Source of the DNA: Colletotrichum lupini
Lineage: Eukaryota > Ascomycota > Sordariomycetes > Glomerellales > Glomerellaceae
NCBI RefSeq assembly: GCF_023278565.1
Contig: NC_064677.1
Span: forward strand, 2,294,001 to 2,358,000
Reading direction: 5' to 3'
DNA length: 64,000 nucleotides
Made by a program: the position numbers and the translations under genes. Position 1 is the stretch's first letter, and each line of letters starts with the position of its first letter. Of the stretch, positions 49,601 to 62,450 are shown piece after piece. The notes beneath the pieces were generated by a model. That model did not search any database. It was not told the origin of the DNA and worked only from the letters and a program-made list of their open reading frames with translations.

Positions 49601-52600
49601 CTAGTATTAGCGGGATTTATTATTAAAATAACTACTTTAAAAGTATTTCGATATATATATAGTTATATTAAGTAGGATATAGTTCAAATAATATATAATT
49701 AACTATTTTTTAATTTATATTAAATACTCCCTAACGTTATAATAGAAGTTCGTTAAGTTTACGAAATACTATTATTCTTCTCTCTCTTTTTAAATAGAAC
49801 TTTATACCTAAGTAATAACTTATACTTTTTTTTAAGCTAATTACGTATTATTTTACTAAGTAGGCCGGGGTAAAACGTTATTAAAATAATAAAAATAAGC
49901 TTAAAATATATTATATAATAATATAAAGCTTTTTTAAATTAATATCTATATAATAATAAGTTTTATTTAGGTCCGAGCTAGGGAATATAAATATAAAAAG
50001 GGGCTATAATATAATACTTCTCTCTAAACCGAGTTTTTACTAGAGCTTATACTTTAATAAAAGTCGTTAAAGTAAAACGTTAAGCTATTAAAAAAAAATA
50101 GTAAAGGGCCCGGAAATCGAAGCCGTTAAGAAACTACTTAATTAGTTTAGTTACTAATAAGAAGCTAAGTTAATAAAGCTTAGTAATAACTTTTTCTATT
50201 TTTATACCCTTTATTTAAGTATTTATTAAAAAGAAGTTATAAATCTAATTAAGCTTTATATATATATTAAAATCCGTAACCGCTTTTAGTTTAATAAAAA
50301 TTAAGCCGTAATTAATAGTATAATATAAAGCTAAAACGCTAATATAATCGCGGACTATTATTTTATAAACTAAATAATAATAATAAAGTCGATTATAAAC
50401 TACTTTAATATTTATAAAAAACGCCTTAAGCTTATTATTTTTAAAAATAGCCTTTTTAACGTAGTACTATTTCGGGGATATAAGTCTCCGAGGCCGTAAG
50501 CTTATTTTAAAAAACTTTTAAAACATCTTTACTAAGCTCTAAGTCTTAAAAAGACCTTAATAAACTTTAGTAATTTAATAAAGCCGCGTTACTTAATTCC
50601 TATAGTACTTATAATACTATAAAGCCTTAATTAGCTCTTTATAAATAAGATAATAATAAAAATATATATTACTAAAAATAAACTTACTTTTAGATACTTA
50701 TTTTTAAATACGCGTTACTAAAGAAGTATAAGTAAAATAAAAGGGGTATAGCTTTATAATCTTACTTTTTTATAATAATATACTCCGGACATAGCCTATT
50801 TTTATTATAATAATTATACTTTATAAGTAGTTAAAATAGCTATATTTCTAAATAATACCTTTATATGGCGTAGTTTTAAAAGCGTTAAACATAATATTAA
50901 TATTAAAAAGATAAGAACGTATATTTTTAAAGTATAAAATACTTAAGTTATTATTTTATAAAATAGTTATATTATTATCGTCCTCTAAGCTTAAAATAGC
51001 TAATAAATCTTTATTATTATAATTATAATTTTAAATAAGGAGTTCTAGCTTTATTATTATAACTTTATTATTTCTTAATATAGAAATCGTAAAATCCAGT
51101 ATTAAAGTGGGTATCTCCCCTAATACCTTATTAATAATAAAACTAAGCTCTTAATATTACTAAATATATAATACTACTAGGTTTAGTAACCCCAGTTAAT
51201 AACTTAACTAAATTAAATCGTTTATAACCTTATAAAAGTAATAACTAATTCTACTCTATAAAAAACTAAGTTTATATTTATTATGTCAAAATAATAAGCG
51301 TCCTTTTTAATATAAATTAACGGTTACTTACTTAGAGCTTAAGTATTTACGGACGTACTTAGTAATTATTATTAAAATAAAACTTAAAACTTCGTATTTA
51401 GGATAGTAATACGTCCTATACTTATTAATAATAATAAACCGGCCTTCGTACTTAATAATATATAAAGCCGTACTACGTATTAATATAAATTAAAACCTAT
51501 ATCCTCGGGTATAATTAAACCTATAATAATAAATAGCGAGCCCTATATACTATTCTTAATATATCTCTATATTAATTTAGAAATAAAAATAAATAGTATA
51601 CCTCTATAAGCTATTAAAGTTAAATACTTTTAACTTTTTATTTTAAATAACGAGAATAGGTTATAAAAGCGTAAAGTACGCCCCGAAGGGTAACGCTAAG
51701 GACTAGTTAGCGAATAGTATTTATAATTTAAAATAAAAATCAATTATAACTAAAAAAAAAAGAACTTAAATAAGCGTTCATAACTTTATTAAAAATACGC
51801 TAAATATTTAAGTTATTTATTAAATAATCGGGGGGAAGGGGATTTAGTTATTTTAAATTTAAATACCTAGCTTTATTAATTATATAACAAATATTTTAAC
51901 TTACGATATATAAGAAAAATCCCTATTAAATATATTTAAAATAAAGTTAAATATACTTAGTTATTATAGGCCCTAATAGCTATACTTAATACTTAAAACT
52001 AAATCTCCTTAGCTATTTCTTATCTTTTTATAATTAAAAGACGTAGATATTTTTATAATAAATATTACCGAAGCTAGCTTCCGTAACGGTACCTCTTATT
52101 ATAATTATTTTATTACCGGCGTATTATTAACTATAAGGCCTTCCTTAAATTTCGTTATTACTTATTACTTAGTTCTTTTAATAAGCTTATAAACCTTACT
52201 TAAAGTAGTACGAATAATATAATTAATTAGAGCCTTAATAATACCCTTACCGTACTAAGACTAAGTTCTATTAATAAAACAATGACTATTCCTAATTAAA
52301 TAAGCCGGTTAGTCTCGAAAGCCTATTTTTAATTAATTAATATAAAATTAAATATATATTAAGGGTAAGTACGGGGAGATTGTCTACTCCGGATAGTTTT
52401 TAAAAATAAAAGTCTAGTTATTTTAAATTATTATTAGGTTAAAGGCCTCTTTTAAAGCGTATAATAACCCTAATATCGCCCCTTTTTATTTATAATAACG
52501 TTAACTAACTATAATTAACTAAAAAAACCAACCTTTACTTAGTACGTAATAACTTCTTATACTTTATAAAAGCGCCGTTTTAATATAACTAAGATATAAA

Positions 52601-53929
52601 AGTTCTAAACCTTATTAATACCCGTGGCCGCTATTATACTTTAAGTTACGGCCTTAGCGCTATTAAAAAATACCGGGTTAAGAAATAGAAAATATAAATA
52701 ATTAATAACGTATTATAAAGCTTTTAAATAGTTTTTAATAAGCCCTATAATCCTCTAAATTAGGTTTTTATTATTTATAATACTGGGTATTAAACTACTA
52801 TTTAAGAATAATATCCGGACTTACTAATTTATTAGCGAGGCTTTTAAAATAAATAGTACGTACTTTTAATATTAATATAGTAATTATACTATTTAAAAAG
52901 CTAGTTAACTAGGTATAAGCTATTATTTATACTTATATTATATTATTATTATAACTAAAAGTTATAGGTCCTAACTTTTTTAATTTCTTTTTTATTATTA
53001 TAACTAAGGACCCTTCTCTTTAAGAACACTTCTTTAAACTTAATTAAGTAGAGTAAGTTAATAAACTTTTTAATTAATAATTATAACTTAAGCTCCTCTA
53101 CGTACTAATCCGGAGCTATATAAAAACCTATTAGGGCTAAGACTTAAGCCTCCTTAGTTATTTATACTTAATATAGATCTAGTACTATAACTTTTTTTTA
53201 AATATACCGTTTTTAAACTTCTATAAGAAAATAATTACCTATAAAAAGACTTAAAAGCTCTTAAAATAATTTACTAAACTAATAAATAGTATTTATAAAT
53301 AGGGTAACTATAAATAAAATTAAATACGAGTTTAAAAAGCGCACTACGGTACTCTTACTAATACTTTTATTATATATTATCTAGTTATATTAAAATAAAG
53401 TTTAGTATATAGGGTAATAAAGTTAAGGATAAATAGTTTTTTTAAAAATAATAAGGTACGTTATTTAGTATATTAAATAGGGTAAGGTAAAAGAAGCGTA
53501 CTAAACTTACTAACTAAAATCTAAAAAAGAGCTATATTAATAAAAAGGAGCTCGATATTTAAATATATAGTTAATATTCCTAAAAGCTTACGGAGTATTA
53601 ATTAATATATAGTTTAATAATACTAACCCTAGATTTATATAAGCTTCTAAAAACCGGTAAATAGGTACTTACTTCTTAATTTAACTTATAACTTTATTTA
53701 AAAAAAGTATAGTACGCCGATTAGCTAAGAATAATTTCCTATTTAAATCGATTTATTTTTAACTAAATAAGTTCTAGCCTAGAGCTTAAGCCGTTTTATA
53801 ATATATTATTATTATATAAACTAACCCTTAGTTATTATATATTTAATTAATACTCTTAGCCTTAAGGACGAAATCTTTTTTAATCCTCGATCTTAAGAGT
53901 AGCCGAGATATTAATTATACTACTTAAAT
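46641..53929. other. RIP-degraded DNA, unidentified
   Basis: AT-rich and stop-saturated. A weak minus-strand coding trace runs at about 49,740-50,420 (FLNGFDFRALYYFFLIA, YIYIP). No retrotransposon hallmark or gene family was recognised. Confidence 0.35.
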
Positions 53930-56220
53930 ATACTTACTTACTATTATAAATAAGTAATGGACGACTTATTCTTTAATAAAATACTAATATAATACTAAAT
54001 TAGTAATTAAGCAGGTATTACTTTATTAAACTAGACCTATATCCTTAAAAAGCTAATTATTTTATTATTCTTATTACGGAGCGTTTTAAGTACTACTTAA
54101 AATATCTTATAATTACTAAGTATATAAAAATAAATAAGTATATATTCTAAAGACTAAAGTATAGAAAAAAGTATAAAGAGGCCGTTAATTTTCACGTAAT
54201 AAGGTATAAACGTCCCTTTTTAGTAACTATAAACCTATTTAAAATATAATTTATATATAAAAAGACCTATAATAAGACTATTTTAATACTATTATTAAAC
54301 GGAGAGACCTTAGCTTACCCCCGTTACTAATTTCTAAGTCTTTAATAAGATACCTTTTCTTAGTATATTTCTAAATATTTGAGCGACTGCTAAGATATTA
54401 TAAAAAACGTATACGAGATATTATTAAAACTTAAATTATAAAGATATATAATAAAATATAAATGCGGCTTTTTTATTATATTTAAAGTATTTTTAACTTA
54501 TATATATAGGCTTATTAACGACCTTACTTAGTTTAGTATACTAAAAAATATCTTTAATACGTTAGTACCTCTTTTTAAATAGTATTAAAACTACGACCTA
54601 GGCTTTAATAATATACTATTATTAACCTATTTAGTAAGTATTAGCTCGCTACTTACGTACGCTTTTTAAATACCCCTCTATAAACTCCCTATAAACAGTA
54701 TTATAATAATAAATAAAGTCGTTACGAAGTATTACTTACTTTTTAATTATTTTATTAATAACGCTTAGCCATTTAAAAATCTCGTTTTAAAAATTGCGGC
54801 TATTTAGGACCTCTTCTAACTTTTTTATATCCGATTTAAGGCCTTTATAAAATACTATAAGTACTAAATAGAGGGTTTTAAAAAAGAGGGTCTTTTTAAG
54901 GTTATTAATAAAAACTTCGTTATTAATAACGACCCGGAGGTTAAAAAGGACTTAGAAAATAACCTTATTAAGGAGCTTAATATTATTTAAAAGGTTTTAA
55001 ATAACTTTAGTAATATAAATAATTTACCAAGCTATTTTAGTTCCGGCCTTTTATATAGAAAAAGCTTTATATATTTTATAAATTATTATATAAAAATAAG
55101 GAACTTAATAAGAGAGTTTTTAATAAAAATAAAAACTTTAATAATAAGTAAAATAAACTTATAATAGAGCGGATATTATATTAAAGTAGTATAAAAATAA
55201 ATTAATAAAGCGAACTAATAAATAATATAGTAAAGGGCCTTAAGAATCTCCTAAACCGAGTTATATTTTAATAAGCGGGTATTACGTATAATAAGCCTAT
55301 TTTCTTTTAAACTTATCCGGGCTTTTAATAAAAATATGCGTAATATACGTACTCTTAGGATATAGAGAATATTAACTTATTTTATATATATATTATACCT
55401 AAGTTCGGGGTATATTACTTAATAACTCCGGCTTACTTAGGATATTAAGACTTAGTAATAAAGTTCGCTAAATAAGTAAACCTATTTAAGTACTTAAATA
55501 ATAGCTGCCCTATTTACTATTTTAATAAATACTAAGAGGCTCGGTAAATTAAAACGTTATATAAATTATATTAAGAAATAAATTATAAAAAACGGGTCCG
55601 TAATATAATAACGCTCGCTTTTAATAATAAAGGGACTATTAATAACGCCCTATAAGCTTTATTAATAATAAAAAACTTAGAAATAAGTCTTAGCTATATT
55701 ACCTCTTAAGAGCGAGGTAATCCGTACGACCTTTAGGAGCGCGTTATAATAGAGGTTTTTAAGGAGTATTAGCTTATAAATATATTTTTTATTAATACTA
55801 AATAAGTATATATAAAAAGTAAGAGGCTATTATTTAAAATAAGCTTTATAAATAAAAATAAAAAGAACCTCTTTATAACGACTATTAATTACGGCTATAT
55901 TATTAAGTATTTTACTTTACTATTTAAGTATAATTATTATAATATAATCCCTTATATACTTAGTATTTACTTCTAAAAAGGAAATAATAAACCTATATAA
56001 CTTAATAACTAAATATATAGCTTAACCCTTAACGAACTCCGAGATAAGATATAAAAAATTAGAATTAGTCCTAATTTAATTATTATTCAATAGTTAGTTA
56101 GCTACTACGATAAAATAAACGTAACGGAATATATAAGTTCGGATTTTGATTTTAAAATATAAGTTATAAGTATAGAAATACTAAAAACTATAGGCTAGCG
56201 TAATATAAAATAACTTATTG
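53930..56220 (+). pseudogene. Unidentified RIP-degraded long reading frame
   Basis: The plus strand reads as one long protein-like text of roughly 700 codons with breaks at TAA/TAG. Segments: KYKEAVNFHVIRYKRPFLV and KTYNKTILILLLNGETLAYP (about 54,170-54,320), LFKVINKNFVINNDPEVKKD (about 54,890-54,950), FSFKLIRAFNKNMRNIRTLR (about 55,300-55,360) and NLIIIQ-x-LVSYYDKINVTE near the end. No domain was recognised. It could be a host gene or an ORF of an undescribed transposon. Confidence 0.4.
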
Positions 56221-59200
56221 TTTTATTTTTTTTATTTTTTTTTAAATAACCCTAAGTAGTAAAGAGCCTATAGGGCTAATATTAATATTATTAAAACCTT
56301 ATAGTTAATATAGAAGCTACTTAGCTATTTTTATAGGCTTAGAAATAGTTAAGAAATACTAAGCGAAGTAATTACGATATATATTTATTTATTATACTTT
56401 TTAATAATAAATATTAGAGTATACCTCGCCCTATAATAGATTATTATATAGTAATATAATTATTAAATAGGATATAATACTACGTATAAAAAGTTTTTAT
56501 TATAATTATTTATATAATATTTAAAAATAAAAATACTCGAAGCCCCTTAATAAAAGCTTTATAAAAATAGTTTATAATAAATAGATAAGACTATTCTAAG
56601 CCCGAGGAGCTACCTTTATATAAAATAAAATAATTATATAATTTTATAATAAGCCTAGCTTCTAACCCCCTCCCCTATCCCTATCCCCCCTTTTTTTAAA
56701 AACCGATTAATATTTTAATACTAAAACTAAATTAAAATGAATTATTTTATTAGTTTAATAAACTACTCTCTAACTCTAGTTTTAGCTTATACTATTAAGG
56801 TATTAAGCTCTAAGCTTAAATATCTTTATACTTTATATTATATTTCTTTATAACCTTTTTAATTAATAAATTACTAGCTTTATAATCGGTAGTTACTAAC
56901 TTAATTCGTTTTTAATATTCTTCTTTCTTTACTTATATATCTCTTATAGTTCTTAGTTATATAAGGTATATTATAATAATAGCTTTTTATATTTTATATA
57001 CCTCCTTTACCTTTTTAAAAGATATTACTCCCTTATTAATATTTATTATAGCCGCTTTTACTTAGCGAACTTACTTAACTTCGTATTTCTAAACCTTTAA
57101 AAATAGATCTATTACTATAAAACTTTATACTTAATTTTATATTCTTTTATAATATTAATAAGTAATATATTCTTAATTAAAATAGTAATAATAGTAGCTC
57201 TTATATTACCAAGTTCTAAGTTAGGATTATATATAAGGTCTCTTTTTCTAAACTAATTAAGATCTTTAGTTAATAAGTAATTACGCTTATATACTTTAAA
57301 AACTAAGAAACTAAACTTAATATTTTTAAAAACTAAAGATTAATATTAATATAAGTCCTCTATATTAAAACGTATAATAAAAGGAGCTAAATAATATAAT
57401 AATACGGTTTTATATTTAAATATAGCCTAGCGAACCATTAAGGTACTAAATTAAACCTCCTTAACGGCCTTTCAAAATTCCTTATTTATCTCGCTTATAG
57501 ACCTCTTTTACTAATCCTATTTAATTATTAAGTTATTTAGTCCTAACTAATTTTATATAAATAAAGGACCTTAATTTCGTTTTTATTAAGCCTTATACTT
57601 TTATAATTTTTAAATCCTCCTCTTTATAACTAGGCTAAGGTTTTTAAGAATTAAAAAAGTAACTATATTACGAAATAATATTTTAATAATATTTATAATA
57701 GCTTTAGTATATAAGCTATTATCCTATACTTAACTCCGATAGTATAGAATTAGTAGAATAAAAGACCTATTGCCCTTAGTATTTATAATAGTTAACCCCT
57801 TATTCTTAATATTAAAATAAGAGAAGGCTATTTTATTTTTATTATTAAAAACATATTTATTTTACTTCAGATTCTAAGTATAATATTATACGAGAAGTAA
57901 GAGAGGTCTTATTAAGCTAAAAAGTATAAACTTCTATTTTTTTAAAATATTTAAAACGCTAGACCTTTTTATTTTAATAAAAGTAGGATACTCTAAACTA
58001 AGGTCCGGTTATTTAAGATTATTATTATAATTATTACTATTATAGTTACTACTACTATAATTACTATTACTATAATTACTACCCCCTTTACTATTTCTAT
58101 TTTATATATTATCTTTTTAATTATTATTGTTATTAGCTCTAAGAGGCTTAATTACGGTATACTTATAAGTTTTTCCCTTAGTATTTATAAAGTTGAGAAT
58201 ACTATTATTAATAACTTTCTTTAGGGCTTTGCGTTAATAAATATATATATTATTAAATATCTTAAAATTTATTCTTAGTTTATATAAAGATATTATTAAA
58301 AAGAACGAGTACCGCTTATATTTTTATATTATTAATATAGGTCTATATTTAGTATAAATAAGACGGGATACTAAGTAGTCCTTATTATTAATATATTATA
58401 AAATAAAATGGCGGTATTATACCCTCTCTTTTAATATAAGTACGTTTATAAGCTAGTTTAAAAATATAATAAAATTTAAGCTACTTAGAATTACGGAGCT
58501 TTATTAATTACAAGTTACTATTCTAAGTAGTTAATAAACTCCGGATATCTATAATTAAAAAATGAAATAGTTTAATATAATACAAGAGTAGTATAGTTAA
58601 ATTAAAAAAAAGAATTAGATACCTTATTTTCCGAGTTATTAAAACTATAAATAAGCTAAGTATACTAAATCTTAAACTTAATAAGTCGAGCTATAAAAGC
58701 TTTAAGCTAACTTAAAAAGCTTTGAATAATAAGAATTATATTTAGTTAAGCTATATCAAAAATTATAAATAAAAAGAATTCCGAGTCTAATAAGTTTTAA
58801 TTATTTCTTAAAAACTTTAGCTATATAATATCCTTTTATACTATACTTTTTTAAGTATTTATTAGTACCTTAGTTTATTATAATATAAGAGACTTATAAA
58901 GATCGAGATTATATTTTAAATAAAAAAAACTATCCTTAATTTAGTTATACTTTAATCGTTATAAAAAATAGGGGTTAAGTAGTATTATTATAAAAATAGT
59001 TTATAAGTAGTATAGTAGTCTTATTACTTTTAGTATATCTATATTATAATAGCTCGGTTTTTTTAATCTCTTTACTAAGTAGCTAGAAGACTTAATATAC
59101 TAAGTTAAAAAAGAGCCTTATTAATATAAAAAGTATTCGTTAATACTTATAACTACGATAAATAGAATTATAATAAAAGCCGTAGTTAATATCCCGAGCT

Positions 59201-59299
59201 ATAAATTAAGTATTATTATATTAATATTCTTTTAATATTATACGACCTTAGTTCCGAGTCTTAAAAGCTCTAATTATAGGCCAAAACGGGCTCTATATA
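56221..59299. other. RIP-degraded DNA with Asn/Ser/Tyr-rich coding trace
   Basis: On the minus strand at about 57,500-58,170 a protein-like text includes a low-complexity run (SNYSNSNYSSSNYNSNNYNN) encoded at 58,018-58,085 by an imperfect trinucleotide-type repeat, then LEYPTFIKIKRSSVLNIL. It could be a gag-like or low-complexity host protein. The rest is unassigned. Confidence 0.35.
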
Positions 59300-62200
59300 A
59301 TTAGCTTATTAAAAGCTCGAAATCGTTATATATAAGTTAAGTAGCTTAAATAAGACGTCGGGCCGTTTTATTTTAATAATCTTATTATTTTTAATATTCC
59401 GGCTAGTTATAAAAAGAGCTCTTTTTAAACTAAATACGAAGGCTATATGTATAATAACGTTACGTAACGTACTATATAATATTAATAACTTTATATATGA
59501 ATAATCTATATTAACCTTAATTACGAAGTTTTAATAAAAAGAAACGGTAAGTTATATAAATATTTAGTTAGTTATTAAAAAAAGTTTTTATAATACGAGA
59601 TTACTAAGTAATAGGGCTATAATATCTCCCTTATAAAGCCCTATATTCTTAGCTTTTAAGTTCTAATAATTACTAAAAAAGAATATATATAAATATATAT
59701 TTAGTTTTTTAAATTTATTTAATTTAAAAATGCAAAGAGAGGGGTATTACTTTTATAACTAATCCTAAAAATATAAGTAATAGCTATTCTAACTATATAT
59801 ATAATAAAGTAGCTACTTAGAAATAATATAATCCTTATTAAGAAGTTCTTAATTCTATTTAATTTTAACGATCCTTAGGAGCTTAAATAGGCGCTAGGGT
59901 TTTTTAATAAAAACTACGCGTTTAAACGCGCTAGCTACCTCTTTATTATATTTAAAATATAGATTTTTATTATTTTAAATAAGATCTATAAACGCAGAGC
60001 CGATCTTTTATAAAATCGTAAATACTATAGGGTAAGAAGCGAGCCCTTTATATAAACGCTCTATATAATATTTACTTATATTTTTAAAAGTATTCTTATT
60101 TAAAAAAGCAGCTAAAAAGCTAAGATCGGGGTAATTTAAATAATAATAAGCCTAACCCTAAGTAAAATAACGTCGTATCGATTTTTATTAATTATATCCC
60201 TCTATATTTTTAAATACGTATATTATAACTAGCTTATTAATAACTTTTTTTAACCGTTTTTATTACTTATTATTTTAAGCGTTATTATATAAGTATAATA
60301 TAATAAGAGCTATATAAAATTAGAATATTAAGAGCTTAGACTTAGCTTTAAATACTTCGTATTACTAAATTAAAATAGAGGAATAGCTAGTCTAGCTCTA
60401 CCCGGGGCTCTTAAAAAAGATAAATATTAATAAAGTATCGGCGCTAGAGTACTACTATACTTCTAAGATTTTAATATATTTCTAAGTACTATAGCTATTA
60501 AGAACGCCCTTTATAATTACGTCAATTTTAAGTACTCGAGCCTTAATATATTAATACTTATAGGCTTTTATAAGTCCCTCTATAAGTAAGCTAAAGGAGC
60601 CCGTATATAAAAACGCTCTTTTTTATTATAATATTAACGCTACGCCTTAGTTTATTCTTAACTTAAGTTTCTATTTCTTAATTAAAAACTTTTAGCTATA
60701 TAGCTTAGTTTAAATAAAAGTACTTCTTTTAGTAAAAGTACCTTTCTTTTTTAAAAAAAAGTACTAGTAGCGAGATATTTATATTTAGTAACTTAAATAC
60801 GCTTCTACTATTTAAACTATTATTTAATAAAGCTTAAGCTTTCTTTAAGTCTAAATAACGTTTGGTAATACTTGAATTATTAATATAGTATAATAAATAG
60901 AACTTATAATTAGTTAAAAGTTTTATTATAGGATTCTAAGCGACGTTAATAACCTTAGTAATATTAACTCCTCGATTAATTACTTAGTAATAAATATTAA
61001 GTATTATAATAATTAGCTCTTTAGTATAATAATTAATAATATTATACTTAATATTTTAATAATTAAGCGTTTTTAATAAAATAATCTTATTTAAGTAGCG
61101 AACGAACTATAAATAAGACGTCTTAGTACTTATAATAACCCCGTATGCTTTTATAATACGTTCTTTTAGTTTTTAAAATAAACTTAACTTAATTATAAGC
61201 TACGCCTTAGGGCTACCCTAACGGACTATATTAACTAATATACTATATAAATCCTTAATATATATCGTAATTATTATTAGGGAGTTAATAATATAATAAA
61301 AATATAATAATAATACCCCGTTAACGTTTTTTTTAAAAATAGCTTATAACTAAACTCCGTAGTCTAAGTACCCTAAGTTAAGGCCCTTAAACGCGCTTAA
61401 GCTATTAATAAAATAAGTTTTTTAAAATAAATTAACTATAGTTTTGCGTTTAAAAGCCGATTTAAAGTCAATAAAAACGCTAAGGCCGTAACTACTATTT
61501 ATAGTTCTAAAATCCCCTTTTTTTATATACCCCGTATTATAATACTTTATTTGATTCGTACCGTTTTTAAATATTTCGGATCGAGTCGTTATATAAGAGT
61601 TACTAAGAATAATAATAATAATTATTATTTTTATATAGTTTAGTACCTTATAGTCTAAGACTTTAATTTTAATAAATCTAAACTATTATATTATTATTTT
61701 TTATATAAAGAGGCCGAGCGTTTTAGCTATACGCTAGCTAAGATTTATTATAATATAAAAAAATATAAGTAGTTATATAATAAAGCTTAAAGGGCTTTTA
61801 TTTATAATATAAAATAAAAGAAAGTATAGTTTTAATACTACTTTATATAAAAAGTCCGTATTATTTTGAAAAAAGGTAGTCGCGGACCTTTTTATTTATA
61901 AAAAAGAGATAATATAGGATTATTTTAAAAACGAGTAGTTTTAATTTTTTAAAAAAAAGCAGATATTAATTAGAGTAAGTACTATAATAAGAGCCCTTAC
62001 GGGGGGATACTAAATCATTTTTAAACTCCTTAATAAGTAATATTTTACTTAAAAGTATATAAAAAAGACCCCTCGTAAAATTAAAAGCGCTTATTAAATA
62101 ATTTTATTAAATACTATTTTCTTTTCTAATTTTAATATTATACGTTATCCGCGGGATAGCTCTTATAACTAAGCTATTAATACTAAGGTTATTAAATATA

Positions 62201-62450
62201 CTTAACTATAAGATCTTATTTACTTTTTTTTTTATAAAAAGGAGTATTATAAAACTTATATTAAAAATAGTAGGTCTATAGGGAACGTTACGAAGAGGTC
62301 GGGATATTCTTTATTATATATTAAATAATATTATTTTAAATCGAGCTTTATAAATTATAAATAAGTCCGTTATTTATATAAGGTCTTAGGTATAACGTAC
62401 TTTATTAAAAAGTTCTTTAGAGGCCTTTAAGCTTTTTAATAGCGCTTATT
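59300..62450 (+). pseudogene. Unidentified RIP-degraded very long reading frame
   Basis: Plus strand, roughly 1,000 codons in essentially one frame, with breaks almost only at TAA/TAG. Well-preserved segments: LGFFNKNYAFKRASYLFI, ILNKIYKRRADLL and YYRVRSEPFI (about 59,890-60,050), LKYFVLL-type text and GIASLALPGALKKDKY (about 60,380-60,430), LNILILIGFYKSLYK (about 60,545-60,590). Later segments include TKLLILRLLNILNYKILF (about 62,170-62,225) and GTLRRGRDILYYIL. The length exceeds most fungal genes and suggests a large transposon protein or a large host protein. I recognise no family. Confidence 0.42.
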
